A DNA stretch of 64,000 bases from Streptomyces sp. NBC_00663 (GCF_036226885.1 NZ_CP109027.1:8990001-9054000), one strand, 5' to 3'. Shown: positions 41,231 through 50,161, numbered from the stretch's first letter. Notes: generated from the letters alone by a model not told the origin. Made by a program: numbers and translations.

Positions 41231-41881
41231 ATGGAGCGGCGGCATGAGGGGAGCGGCCTGCGCTGGATTGCGGACGCCTACGACGTCAGCTTCACCCTCA
41301 CACTGAGCGAGGGGCTCTCGCCGCAGGAACTGCTGCGCAGCGTAGGCGCAGAGGAGTCTCGTATCGTCCCGCTGACCCGCTCCGCGGCGTACGAGTTGCT
41401 GATCAGGGACCAGGACCACCACATAAGTGACCTCGACTTCCTGGACTGGGAAGACGAAGCAGCGGTCGCCCGGCTGACGAACGGAGGCTTTCTCCCCGAT
41501 CCGCCGGACACCGTCGTCCGAGTGGGCTCGGTGCCGGGCTGGGCGTACGCGCTGGAGGAATTCCAGTGCCACACGGGGACTTACCTGGCCGAGTTGTCCC
41601 AGCGGGGAAGGGCGTTCACCATCCACCGCAACGCCAAGGGCTTCAGCCGTGTCGGCTATGCCCTGCACGGCGAACCGGTGACGTCCTTCGAGCCCGGACT
41701 GCCCCATCTCACGAACGGCGTCCCGGCGGAGGTGGCGCTCGGCTTCGTTCCCAGCGGAGACGAGGTGGGCGCGGTGACGTTCCTACGGTTTCTGGAACAG
41801 GAGCTGGACCTCTGGATCCCCTGGGAGGAGACAGAGGCGGAGCTGCCGGCAGCCGCGTTCACCGGACGGCGTCAAGGGTGA
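41231..41881 (+). CDS. DUF6461-like protein
   Basis: A 216-residue acidic protein: LRWIADAYDVSFTLTLSEGL, GWAYALEEFQCHTGTYLAEL, RAFTIHRNAKGFSRVGYALH and LGFVPSGDEVGAVTFLRFLE. These fit DUF6461, an actinobacterial family of unknown function often seen as orphan immunity-like proteins. The ATG follows a GGGTGAG ribosome site, 35 bp after the DUF6928 gene, so the two may form one operon. Confidence 0.75.
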   Translation: MERRHEGSGLRWIADAYDVSFTLTLSEGLSPQELLRSVGAEESRIVPLTRSAAYELLIRDQDHHISDLDFLDWEDEAAVARLTNGGFLPDPPDTVVRVGSVPGWAYALEEFQCHTGTYLAELSQRGRAFTIHRNAKGFSRVGYALHGEPVTSFEPGLPHLTNGVPAEVALGFVPSGDEVGAVTFLRFLEQELDLWIPWEETEAELPAAAFTGRRQG

Positions 41882-41944
41882 AAATCTCAGCCAGAAGTGG
41901 CGGTGGCCGGGATGCTCTTTGGACCACACCACCAGGAGGCACCA

Positions 41945-42334
41945 GTGTCGTACCGGCAACCGCTCACGCCCGAGGAGCAGCTTGCCGAGGCGAAGAGGCA
42001 GTTGAGTCTGCCGCGTATCGTCGTGATCTGCGGCTCCACCCGTTTCATGACCGAGATGGCCGAGGCCGATCTGCGGGAGACCACAGCCGGAAGGATTGTC
42101 GTCAAGCCGGGTTGCGACATGAAGTCGCCGCACGCGCTTTGGTCCGACCCTGTCGAGGCCGAGGCGCTGAAGGTCCGACTCGACGATCTGCACCGAGCGA
42201 AGATCCGGCTCGCTGATGAGGTCCTCATAGTCGGCGACTACATCGGAGACAGCACCCGAGCCGAAATCGCCTACGCCCGGTCGCTGGGCAAGCCCGTGCG
42301 GTTCACGCACCCCGAGGTCGACCCCGACGCCTGA
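41945..42334 (+). CDS. Rossmann-type nucleoside/nucleotide-binding protein
   Basis: A 129-residue protein. RIVVICGSTRFMTEMAEADL is a nucleoside-phosphoribosyl/deoxyribosyltransferase-like glycine loop, and EVLIVGDYIGDSTRAEIAYA closes a Rossmann-like core as in DUF4406/nucleoside 2-deoxyribosyltransferase proteins. GTG 41945 is favoured because AGGAGG ends 5 nt before it. The reaction is unknown; a transferase or hydrolase acting on a nucleoside is plausible. Confidence 0.7.
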   Translation: MSYRQPLTPEEQLAEAKRQLSLPRIVVICGSTRFMTEMAEADLRETTAGRIVVKPGCDMKSPHALWSDPVEAEALKVRLDDLHRAKIRLADEVLIVGDYIGDSTRAEIAYARSLGKPVRFTHPEVDPDA

Positions 42335-42343
42335 CCGCCCACG

Positions 42344-42520
42344 CTAGCGCTTCTTGCGTATCTTGCGCTTCTTCGCCTTGGCTTCCTTCTCCTTGCGCTG
42401 AGCCACCCCGTACGCCGACCACGACCCCTGATGCACTGGGCAGCGGGAGGTACCCGACACCACCTGCCTCTGGCATCGCCCGCCTGTCTTGGTGCGTGCG
42501 CCGCACTTGGCCATGCCCAT
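42344..42520 (-). CDS. Small HGGxSTG-like zinc protein
   Basis: A 58-residue basic protein, MGMAKCGARTKTGGRCQRQV ... SRCPVHQG, with a Cys/His pattern (C-x8-C, C-x2-H) found in small HGGxSTG-domain proteins often encoded by phages and mobile DNA. The tail KEKEAKAKKRKIRKKR is very basic and could bind nucleic acid. The start at 42520 has GGGGG upstream; ATG 42514 would also work. Confidence 0.55.
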   Translation of the reverse strand: MGMAKCGARTKTGGRCQRQVVSGTSRCPVHQGSWSAYGVAQRKEKEAKAKKRKIRKKR

Positions 42521-42705
42521 CGCCCCCAGTTGGATGCCCAACGTCCCGACTTCAGGCACGGTGGCGCACCTCGTCTTTCCTGTGAAGGCGCAAACCGGTT
42601 CTGAGTGGTGCGCGCGGGCGCATCCGCAGAGGAATCGGCTTGGACATCGGTCGACGCCTGACACCTGCGGACAGGGAGTGTCGCGGGGCCGGTCATACTG
42701 CCCGG

Positions 42706-43461
42706 ATGACGACGCAGGCGATGGATGACGCGCGACGCTGGCTGGGCGAGCGGGGTGTGCGGCAGGTCGGTGACGGGTGGGTCTCCGCCGAGGCGCCCGA
42801 TCAGCCGCTCACCGCCGCTCAGGTCGCGCACTCCTGGGCCGGGGAGGTGTTCGCCGCCGACGATCTGGACGCGGCCGGTCAAGTGCGGCTGGCGTTCGGG
42901 CTGTTGGACCTCCTCGACGAGTACTGGGTGACGTGCGAGATCCGGTTCGCCCACCAGGACCCGGCCGGCCCTCTGCCCGTCGACGCGCTGTGGGACGGCT
43001 ACCGTCGGCGGCTGGAGGCCGAGCGGGACGCGGAGACGCTCACGTACTCGCTGTGGGTCGACTGGTTCGAGGACCGCGCCACCGTCGAGACGGCCTTCGG
43101 CGAAGTGCTCGGGAACGACATCGACCGGGTGGTGGCGGAAGGCTCGGACGCCCTGGTCCGCCGGGCCCGTCGGGTGCTCGCGTGCTCGGGTCCGGTGCCG
43201 TGGCCGGTGAAGGAGAACGCCTACGACACCGCCGTACGCCTTCCCGTGCTGCACCCGGCGCTCTTCAAGGGCCTGCTGGCCGGGTACCACGACGTCTACG
43301 GCGCTCTGGAACCCGCCGCCGCGCTGGCCCTCCTGGAGCGAATGCGGCTGCCCGCGGACACCCCGCACGTCGAGGAGCTGCGTCTCGTCCTCGCCGCCGG
43401 ACAGGCGAACCACCGTCAGGATCCGGGCGTCTGGGACAGTGCCGTAAGGGCCCGCTCCTGA
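42706..43461 (+). CDS. Hypothetical protein
   Basis: A 251-residue acidic cytoplasmic protein, no membrane segment or enzymatic motif recognised. Helical text such as MDDARRWLGERGVRQVGDGW, EVFAADDLDAAGQVRLAFGL and HPALFKGLLAGYHDVYGALE suggests a repeat-like alpha fold. CATACT 7 bp before the ATG at 42706 suggests a leaderless transcript. Its stop codon lies inside the first unit of a tandem-repeat array. Confidence 0.7.
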   Translation: MTTQAMDDARRWLGERGVRQVGDGWVSAEAPDQPLTAAQVAHSWAGEVFAADDLDAAGQVRLAFGLLDLLDEYWVTCEIRFAHQDPAGPLPVDALWDGYRRRLEAERDAETLTYSLWVDWFEDRATVETAFGEVLGNDIDRVVAEGSDALVRRARRVLACSGPVPWPVKENAYDTAVRLPVLHPALFKGLLAGYHDVYGALEPAAALALLERMRLPADTPHVEELRLVLAAGQANHRQDPGVWDSAVRARS

Positions 43462-43617
43462 GCCGCGCCCGGCCGGTCCGCCGCGGCCCTTGAGTCGTGC
43501 CCGGCCGGTCCGCGGCGGCCCCTGAGCCGCGCCCGGCCATCCGCCGCGGCCGCCCCTGAGTCGTGCCCGGCTGGTCCGCCGCGGCTCCTGGAGCCGTGCC
43601 CGGCTGGCCCGCCGAGT
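43457..43617. repeat. About 32-bp tandem repeats between convergent genes
   Basis: Five imperfect units, 43457-43488, 43489-43520, 43521-43554, 43555-43586 and 43587-43617, of the form CCTGAGYCGYGCCCGGCCGG then TCCGCCGCGGCC. CCGCGCCCGG and TCGTGCCCGG versions alternate. The first unit includes the stop codon of the upstream gene. The bases from 43618 to 43687 are GC-rich with no gene. Confidence 0.8.
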
Positions 43618-43687
43618 CGCCGCGCCCGGCCCCCTCCGCATCGCCGCGGGCGGCCCCCGTCTCCCGGCAGGGGCCGCTCGCGGGGGA

Positions 43688-44434
43688 TCACGCCTGCTGG
43701 GCGAGCCAGTCGGCGAACCTGGTTTCGGCGAGGCGGGCGCCCGAGCCCGGCAAGAGGGTGTTCTCCCGCAGTTCGGCGCCCCAGTAGGTCGCCTCCGGGT
43801 CCGTCACGATCGTGCGCAGGTCGTTCTGGGCGTCGAGCCCCATGCGGATGAAGTCCTCCAGCTGGAACACCTCGGGGCCGGCGGCCTCGACCACGCCGTT
43901 CACCGGGTCGCCGACCGAGGCGTGGGCGACGGCCGCGGCCACGTCGTCGGAGACCATGGGCTGGATCTTGGCATCGGGCAGACGGACGGTGTCCCCGTCG
44001 GTCATGCCGTCGGCGAGGCCCTTCGCGAACTCGAAGAACTGGGTGGCGTGGACGATCGTCCAGGGGACGTCGGACGCCTTGATCAGCTCCTCCTGGACCT
44101 GCTTGGCACGGAAGTACCCGCTCGCCTGGAGACGGTCGGTGCCGACGACGGACAGAGCCACGTGGTGGGCCACGCCGGCCTCGGACTCCGCCTTGAGGAG
44201 GTTGGCCGTGGAGGTGCGGAAGAACTCCAGGACGGCCGCGTCCTCGAAGGAGGGGGAGTTGGACACGTCGACGACGACCGACGCGCCCTTGAGGACGTCG
44301 GCCAGCCCCTCGCCCGTGAGGGTGTTGACGCCGGTGCTGGGCGCTGCCGCGACCGCCTCGTGTCCGTGCTCCTCGAGCTTGCCGATCAGCTTGGAGCCGA
44401 TGAGCCCGGTGCCACCGATCACTACGACCTTCAT
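43688..44434 (-). CDS. NAD(P)-binding oxidoreductase/epimerase (ECF41 partner)
   Basis: A 248-residue atypical SDR of the NmrA/SDR_a5 type: VVVIGGTGLIGSKLIGKL (NAD-binding), AGVAHHVALSVVGTDRLQAS, YFRAKQVQEELIKASDVPWT. Start ATG 44434 follows GGAAGGAA. ECF41 sigma factors are typically encoded with carboxymuconolactone decarboxylases, oxidoreductases or epimerases (COE proteins); this gene fits as the oxidoreductase/epimerase partner, and a matching -35/-10 pair lies upstream. Cellular substrate unknown. Confidence 0.85.
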   Translation of the reverse strand: MKVVVIGGTGLIGSKLIGKLEEHGHEAVAAAPSTGVNTLTGEGLADVLKGASVVVDVSNSPSFEDAAVLEFFRTSTANLLKAESEAGVAHHVALSVVGTDRLQASGYFRAKQVQEELIKASDVPWTIVHATQFFEFAKGLADGMTDGDTVRLPDAKIQPMVSDDVAAAVAHASVGDPVNGVVEAAGPEVFQLEDFIRMGLDAQNDLRTIVTDPEATYWGAELRENTLLPGSGARLAETRFADWLAQQA

Positions 44435-44484
44435 GGCGGAATTCCTTCCGGTGATGTGCGTGAGATTCGTTCTGCACCAGAAGA

Positions 44485-44511
44485 GACCGGACAGCCCGCC
44501 CGCCTGTGACA
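44485..44511 (-). promoter_or_regulatory. Putative ECF41-type promoter of the oxidoreductase gene
   Basis: On the minus strand, TGTCACA (44511-44505), 16 bp, then GGTC (44488-44485), about 51 bp before the oxidoreductase start. The ECF41 consensus as I recall it is TGTCACA, about 16 bp, then CGTC. The -35 match is exact and the -10 differs at one base. Confidence 0.55.
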
Positions 44512-44540
44512 CCCACTGTGCCGAGATGGCGTCCCGCGCC

Positions 44541-44924
44541 TCAGGAACCCGTACCGGCCCGGTCGGAATCGCTGCGCAGAACGCAGAACTCGTTGCCTTC
44601 GGGATCGGCGAGGATCGCCCAGCCCGAACCGTCGGCATTGCGGTGATCGGCGACGAAGGTGGCACCGAGGGCCAGCAGCCGCTCCACCTCCACATCGCGC
44701 GAGGTCTCGGGGCGCAGGCACAGATGGATCCGGTTCTTGACCGTCTTGGACTCGGGTACCTGGTTGAAGTACAGCACCGGGCCGTCCGCCAGTATCACCT
44801 GAGTCTCCCGGCTGCCCGGTCCGTCCTGCGGATCCAGGGGGCGGCCCGTGACGCCGCTCCAGAACCGGGCCAGTTCATAGGCGTCCGCACAGTCGATCGC
44901 CACGTTCTGCACCACCGAGACCAT
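44541..44924 (-). CDS. VOC-family glyoxalase-like protein
   Basis: A 127-residue protein of the vicinal-oxygen-chelate fold (one domain): SVVQNVAIDCADAYELARFW, FNQVPESKTVKNRIHLCL and DPEGNEFCVL. The Asp/Glu-ending strand DPEGNEF is the typical second metal half-site. Start 44924 with GGAAGG upstream. It lies just downstream of the ECF41 sigma gene on the same strand (35 bp) and is probably co-transcribed. Its role is unknown. Confidence 0.8.
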   Translation of the reverse strand: MVSVVQNVAIDCADAYELARFWSGVTGRPLDPQDGPGSRETQVILADGPVLYFNQVPESKTVKNRIHLCLRPETSRDVEVERLLALGATFVADHRNADGSGWAILADPEGNEFCVLRSDSDRAGTGS

Positions 44925-44959
44925 GACCACCAGCCTTCCTGATTGTCGTGAGCGGTGCC

Positions 44960-45856
44960 TCAGCCGTCCAGAGAGGCCACGAACGGTGCCAGCTTCGCCG
45001 GGTTCAGGACCCACATGAGGCGCTCGATGCCGCGCTCCGACACCTCGGCCGAGACCAGGGCCAGCACCTTGTCACCTGCCGTGACGAGGACGGCGGGCCG
45101 GCCATTGGCCTCGACCCAGCGCTCCTCGGTGCCCGGCCAGAAGCGCGGGGCGAAGGCGACGATGAACTTGGAGACATGCGGACGCCCGATGACCGGGATC
45201 CTGGAGGCTCCGCGCATCCCGCCGCCGTCGGTGTAGCTGACGACGTCCATGGTGAGGACCTCCTCCAGGACCGCCAGCTCACCGGTCCGCGCGGCGGAGA
45301 GGAACACCTCCAGCAGCCTCCGGTGAGCGGCGGGGCTCACCGGCTCCCGGCGCTCCGCCGCCAGATGCCTGCGGGCCCGGCTGACCAGCTGCCGGGCGTT
45401 GGCGTCGCTGGTCTCCAACATCTCCGCGATCCGCTGGTAGGGATAGTCGAAGGCCTCTCTGAGCACGTACGCGGCCCGTTCCACGGGGTTCAGCTTCTCC
45501 AGCAGGAACAGCACCGCCAGATCGACCGCCTCCGCCCGCTCCGCGCCCACCTGCGGATCCGCGCTGGTCTCCACCGGCTCCGGCAGCCAGGGCCCGACGT
45601 ATGCCTCACGTCGCTTCGGCGCGGACTGGGCGAGATTGATGGCCAGCCGTGAGGTGACCGTGGCCAGGAACGCGGCCGGGTCCTGGATCTCGGCGTGGTC
45701 GGTGTTCTGCCAGCGCAGCCACGCCTCCTGGACGATGTCCTCGGCCTCCACGACGCTGCCCAGCATGCGGTAGGCGATGCCGAAGAGCCGCGGGCGTGCG
45801 GTCAGGAACTCGCTGGTGGCCTGGTCGAGAGAGTCCGCGTCGTCTGGGGCGCGCAT
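44960..45856 (-). CDS. ECF41-type sigma factor with SnoaL-like C-terminal domain
   Basis: A 298-residue sigma factor. Region 2 (about 17-80: RLFGIAYRMLGSVVEAEDIV, QEAWLRW) and region 4 (about 120-175: LLEKLNPVERAAYVLREAFD, EMLETSDANARQLVSRARRHL) are followed by a SnoaL-like extension of about 110 residues (SYTDGGGMRGASR, VLNPAKLAPFVASL). The DGGG and NPxKL motifs are the ECF41 signatures (DGGGK and NPDKL in the reference proteins), known to control sigma activity in place of an anti-sigma factor. The downstream VOC and oxidoreductase genes complete the usual context. Confidence 0.9.
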   Translation of the reverse strand: MRAPDDADSLDQATSEFLTARPRLFGIAYRMLGSVVEAEDIVQEAWLRWQNTDHAEIQDPAAFLATVTSRLAINLAQSAPKRREAYVGPWLPEPVETSADPQVGAERAEAVDLAVLFLLEKLNPVERAAYVLREAFDYPYQRIAEMLETSDANARQLVSRARRHLAAERREPVSPAAHRRLLEVFLSAARTGELAVLEEVLTMDVVSYTDGGGMRGASRIPVIGRPHVSKFIVAFAPRFWPGTEERWVEANGRPAVLVTAGDKVLALVSAEVSERGIERLMWVLNPAKLAPFVASLDG

Positions 45857-45920
45857 GCTGACCTCCGGAAGTGGATCACCATGCTACAAGCCGACGTGCG
45901 GGCGCGGTGACGACGGCCGC

Positions 45921-47039
45921 TCAGCCGGTGCGCAGGACCCGGAAGCGATCGGGTCGTGCCGGGTCGCGGTCGACGACCTGGATCGATGCCCAGGCCCACT
46001 GCCAGACACCGATGCCGGGTGTGCGGGAGAACCGGATCAGGCCACGGGTGCCCTCCACCGCGACGTCCGGCCAGGACGCGGAGATCCGTGCCCGGTCCGT
46101 GCCGTGGGTGCGCAACACATCGGCGAGGACGACGATCGTGTCGTAGCCCTCGAAGGCGACGAAGGAGGGCGCGGCGGCCAGCCGCTCGCGCAGGAGCGGC
46201 TGGACCCGGGCCCCGAGGGGGGTGAGGTGCTCGGGAAGGTAGCGCAGGAAGGGGATCGCGGTGCCGTCGTCGCCCAGCAGCGCCGCCCACTCGGCGAACT
46301 CCGGCTGCCCGGCCGGGGCACCGATCAGGATCCCGGCGAGGCGCTCGTCGCGGCGGACCGACCGGACGATCGGCACGGCCGGTTCCGGATGCCCGGCCAG
46401 CAGCAGAAGCGCTGTCGCGCGCTGGTCGAGGAGCTCGTCGCAGACGGCGGCGGGGGTCAGCTCGCTCAGGTCGAGTTCGACGACCGTGCCGCCCCGCGCG
46501 GCGAAGTGGTCCCGCAGGACGCGGGTTCCGGTCGCCCAGTAGAGACTCGGCTGCGTGGCCACGGCGATGCGACGGTGGCCCGCGTCGAGGAGGTGGTCCG
46601 CGTAGACCCGCCAGCCGCGTGACTGCGGCGGGGAGAGGCGCGCGACCCAGTCCGTCGGCTGCTCGGTGAGCGCGTCGAGCACGGCCGACGAGCACAGGTA
46701 CGGCAGCCCGAGGGCGTCGGCCCGGCCGGCCGCGGCGCGCGCGACCACGCTGTGATACTCCCCGACCAGGGCGGTCACCCCCTGGCCCGCCAGGTCCGTC
46801 ACCGCCGCCGCGGCCTTCCCGGGGTCGGCCGCGGTGTCCCGGACCACGAGTTCGAGCGGCCTTCCGGCGATCCCACCGGCGTCGTTGACCTCGCGTACGG
46901 CCAACTCGACTCCCGCGAGCAGATGGTGGCCCGCCTCGGCCCAGCCGGGCCGGGTCAGCGGGGCGAGGACGCCGATCCGGACGGCTGACCCGTCGTGCGG
47001 CTCCGCCACGGCCGGCGAGGGCGTGGACTCGGTGTTCAT
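45921..47039 (-). CDS. Periplasmic-binding-protein-like protein without signal peptide
   Basis: A 372-residue protein of the Peripla_BP_6 (branched-chain amino-acid-binding, type I) fold: RIGVLAPLTRPGWAEAGHHL, VNDAGGIAGRPLELVVRD, LVGEYHSVVARAA, and the C-terminal EGTRGLIRFSRTPGIGVWQW. The N-terminus (MNTESTPSPAVAEPHDGS) is polar with no hydrophobic stretch, so it is probably cytoplasmic. No permease or ATPase is adjacent. It may be a ligand-sensing protein rather than a transport subunit; whether it is functional is unknown. Confidence 0.8.
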   Translation of the reverse strand: MNTESTPSPAVAEPHDGSAVRIGVLAPLTRPGWAEAGHHLLAGVELAVREVNDAGGIAGRPLELVVRDTAADPGKAAAAVTDLAGQGVTALVGEYHSVVARAAAGRADALGLPYLCSSAVLDALTEQPTDWVARLSPPQSRGWRVYADHLLDAGHRRIAVATQPSLYWATGTRVLRDHFAARGGTVVELDLSELTPAAVCDELLDQRATALLLLAGHPEPAVPIVRSVRRDERLAGILIGAPAGQPEFAEWAALLGDDGTAIPFLRYLPEHLTPLGARVQPLLRERLAAAPSFVAFEGYDTIVVLADVLRTHGTDRARISASWPDVAVEGTRGLIRFSRTPGIGVWQWAWASIQVVDRDPARPDRFRVLRTG

Positions 47040-47208
47040 GCGCGGTTTTCCTCCCCCGAGCGACTCACACCGAGGAACCTACCCGGCCCTGCCCCGGTGG
47101 CTGAATCCCGGCTGTGCGGACGTCGGCACTCCGATCCTCGAACTGTTGTGCAGGTTGTGTGTGCCGTTTCTGTCTAGACTCTGGACCTCGTACGAAGAGG
47201 GAGCACGT

Positions 47209-48159
47209 GTGAGTGAACAGGCAGGCCCTGTCTGCCCGGAGTGCGGAACGGCTCGCGCCGCGGACGGCACCCCGGACTGCGCCTGCGCTCGCCGTGCGTC
47301 CGACGCCCACCGTGCCGAGCGCAGCGAGGAGGCCGCGGCCGCCGAGGACTTCGATCCGGTACGCATCCGGCCGTTCGTCGAGGTCGGCACCCACACCGCG
47401 TCACTCGATCCTCCCGTGGACGCCACCGAGGACGAGGATGACCCGACGGCAGAACCGGCGGACGGCGCACGGGAGTTACGGGAGCCGCACTCCGCACCGG
47501 ACGCCCCTGTCCTGACGCCTCCCTACGACTCGGCCCCGTATCACCCCGCCCCGGACGGCACCGCGCGGCAGCGCCGACGCCGGCGGGCCCTGTTGACCGC
47601 CGGCTGGGGCGGGGCCACCGCCGCCGTGCTGACGGGATGCGTCGTCGGTGGGCTCTACTGGTACGACGGCCCCGACCGCGACGCTTCCCCGTCCGGCGGT
47701 GTGCGCGCCAGCCTGCCGGAACCACAGCCCTCCGCCGACCGCCCCTCGCCCTCGGCCGGTTCGCCGACAAGGTCACCGACGCGACCGCCCGCCTCCACCG
47801 GCGGTTCGACGGACGCCTTCGCCACCCCGAGCCCGGCCACCCCGACCGACACCCCCACCGCGACGCGGACGGCGTCCGGCGCGGCTCCCACCGCCACGGG
47901 CGGCGGCCCCACACCGAGTTCCTCCGGCAGCCAGGCTCCCGTACTCCGCCTCGGCGACCAGGGACCGGAGGTCGTCGAGCTCCAACTCCGGCTGCGTCAG
48001 GTCGGTTTCTACGGCGGTGACGCCGACGGCACGTACGACAGCCAGGTCGAGAGTGCCGTCCGCGGCTACCAGGTCACGCGCGTGGTCCAGGAGGACGAGC
48101 CGGGCGTGTACGGTCCGCGGACCCGCGCCGTCCTCGAATCCGAGACCTCGGAGCCGTGA
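47209..48159 (+). CDS. Membrane-anchored peptidoglycan-binding protein
   Basis: A 316-residue protein. The N-terminus has a possible zinc knuckle (CPECGTARAADGTPDCAC), then an acidic cytoplasmic part, one membrane helix (about 131-153), a Pro/Thr/Ser-rich wall-spanning linker and a C-terminal PG_binding_1 domain (about 240-310: LRLGDQGPEVVELQLRLRQV, SQVESAVRGYQVTR). It would tether the membrane to the cell wall or sense wall state. GTG 47209 follows AGAGGGAG. TAGACT at 47175 may be the -10 box. Confidence 0.82.
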   Translation: MSEQAGPVCPECGTARAADGTPDCACARRASDAHRAERSEEAAAAEDFDPVRIRPFVEVGTHTASLDPPVDATEDEDDPTAEPADGARELREPHSAPDAPVLTPPYDSAPYHPAPDGTARQRRRRRALLTAGWGGATAAVLTGCVVGGLYWYDGPDRDASPSGGVRASLPEPQPSADRPSPSAGSPTRSPTRPPASTGGSTDAFATPSPATPTDTPTATRTASGAAPTATGGGPTPSSSGSQAPVLRLGDQGPEVVELQLRLRQVGFYGGDADGTYDSQVESAVRGYQVTRVVQEDEPGVYGPRTRAVLESETSEP

Positions 48160-48229
48160 CACCCGCTGCTCCTCGGCGCACACCGTAGGGACCGGGCCGT
48201 TGTCAGTGGCGGCTGGCAGCATCGTCGTC

Positions 48230-50161
48230 ATGGCAGACATGACCGAGGAGTGGCGGCCGTTTCTGGCGCGGTGGAGTCAGGAGTGGGCGGACGCGCAGGA
48301 GTTGGCGCCCCCGCCCGGCGAGCGGAACACGGCCGACGACGAACCCGTACGGGCGCGATGGCTGGGGTTCCCGGGCGCGTCCGAGGAGCGGATCCGTGAG
48401 CTGGAGGAGCGCCTCGGGCACCGACTGCCGCCCTCCTACCGGGAGTTCCTGGCGGTGACCGACGGCTGGCGGCACGCGGGCGGGTTCGTCTGGCTGCTCG
48501 CCGGGACCGGTCAGGTGCGATGGCACCAGGACGCGGCGGGCCTGTCCGAGTACTTCCCCGGCGAGGTGGACCACCCCACGCCGGAGGACGAGACGCTCGC
48601 CGGGATGTGGGGGCGGGCCCTGCAACTCGACGTGGAATCCGACGCCGTGTACCTCCTGCTGGACCCGGGGGACGTGGGCGACGACGGCGAGTGGGCCGTG
48701 TACACGTACGCGTCGTGGCGGGCGAGCCCGCCCGAACGGTACGCCTCGTTCCGGGCGTTCATGGAAGACATGTACCGGGAGTTCCACCGCCTCCAGATGG
48801 ACCGCTCCCGACGGGCCGGGACGGAGTTCGCCAACGCCACGACGCGGGCACTGGACGCGTCGGTCGAGACGGCCCGCCAGGACGCCCTGTCCGGCCGGTA
48901 CGAGGAGGCCGCGGCGGCGCTGGCGGAGGCGGTCGCGTACGGCAGACCCCGAGCGGCGGGACTGCACGACCAGATCCGTCGGCTGCTGGGGGAGACCTAT
49001 CTGGTGTCGTTCCACGAACTGGTGGCGGATCCGCGGTACGCGCTGGAGGCGGTGCCGGTGCTGGCCGCCGAGGGTGTACGGGTGAACCGCCAGGACGGGA
49101 CGCTGGCGCAACGCCTGGGGGACGCCTCCGAAGCGGAGCGCATCGCGGTCGAGGAGGCCGTGCGGCAGGTGTGGGCCGGGACGTACCGCTACCTGCCCGA
49201 GGGTCCCTTCGGTGCCGCGGTGGAGCAGGCGCGGGAGCACGCCCGCTGGGGAGAGACGGACGCGGCCTGGCACACGCTGCGCGCCGCACTGCCCCGGTGG
49301 CAGCCTCTCGGCCCGGAGCACCTCGCCCCCTTCGGCCTGTACGCCGACCCGTTGCTCGGCCCTGTGATCACACCGGAACGGGGCCGGGAACTCCTGGCCA
49401 CACCGAGGGCCGGCCACGGCGGCAGCACCCCCGCGCCCACCCCCGACCTGGACCCACCCGGCCTCGCGTGGCTGACGGACATACCGTCCGGCAACGTCCT
49501 GACGTCGTACCGCTTCCTCCTCGTCGAGGGCGTGGAACCGGCCGAACTCCCGGGCCGGATCGGCGCCGAAGGCACCACCGACCTGGACGAACCGGCGATG
49601 GTGTGGGAGTCGCGGATGCGGCCGCGCGGCGGTCAGAGCAGAGAGCCGTGGGCGGACGAGCCGCACGTCTGCGTCGGCCGGGCCGGCCAGGGCTGGAGCT
49701 TTGCCCTCCAGGCGCAGCCCGGTGCCTCCTTCGACGAGCGGTGGTTCGTCTCCCCGGGCACGGCGGCCTCCCGGAGCACAGCGGCCTCCTGGGGCACCCG
49801 GGTGGTGACGGTGTGGAGCGAGCCCTTCGGCGGACAGAGCCCCGGCCTCTTCCACCTGTCGGTCGCCGAGAACGGCGAGGAGAGGTACGCCTTCACCGTC
49901 CGAGCGACCACGACCAGCAGACAAGGACCCGTACCCAGCGCCTTGGACCCGGACCTGCTCTTCCCGCCGGACGTGCCGCGCGACCGGCGCCAGGGCGAGG
50001 CGCACGCTCTGGAGGCCCTCGCGGCCGAATTCGGCGTCCGGCTCCCGCGGTTCGCCCTCACCCAGGGACGTCTGCACACCGTCCGCACCCGCTCCTGGCG
50101 TCGAGCGCCCGGGCCGGGTGAGGGATACGTGACCATCGGCGTGGTGGGGCGGCGACCCTAG
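48230..50161 (+). CDS. Large SMI1/KNR4-domain protein
   Basis: A 643-residue protein. The N-terminal SMI1/KNR4 (SUKH-like) domain covers about 30-175 (ASEERIRELEERLGHRLPPS, YREFLAVTDGW, YLLLDPGDVGDDGEWAVYTY). The rest is helical, Ala/Glu/Arg-rich (180-370), then a beta-rich C-terminal third with no recognised family (SAENG-like SVAENGEERYAFTV). SUKH domains are immunity modules, but this long form is not next to a toxin gene. No ribosome site is obvious before the ATG at 48230; an ATG at 48239 is also possible. Confidence 0.8.
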   Translation: MADMTEEWRPFLARWSQEWADAQELAPPPGERNTADDEPVRARWLGFPGASEERIRELEERLGHRLPPSYREFLAVTDGWRHAGGFVWLLAGTGQVRWHQDAAGLSEYFPGEVDHPTPEDETLAGMWGRALQLDVESDAVYLLLDPGDVGDDGEWAVYTYASWRASPPERYASFRAFMEDMYREFHRLQMDRSRRAGTEFANATTRALDASVETARQDALSGRYEEAAAALAEAVAYGRPRAAGLHDQIRRLLGETYLVSFHELVADPRYALEAVPVLAAEGVRVNRQDGTLAQRLGDASEAERIAVEEAVRQVWAGTYRYLPEGPFGAAVEQAREHARWGETDAAWHTLRAALPRWQPLGPEHLAPFGLYADPLLGPVITPERGRELLATPRAGHGGSTPAPTPDLDPPGLAWLTDIPSGNVLTSYRFLLVEGVEPAELPGRIGAEGTTDLDEPAMVWESRMRPRGGQSREPWADEPHVCVGRAGQGWSFALQAQPGASFDERWFVSPGTAASRSTAASWGTRVVTVWSEPFGGQSPGLFHLSVAENGEERYAFTVRATTTSRQGPVPSALDPDLLFPPDVPRDRRQGEAHALEALAAEFGVRLPRFALTQGRLHTVRTRSWRRAPGPGEGYVTIGVVGRRP

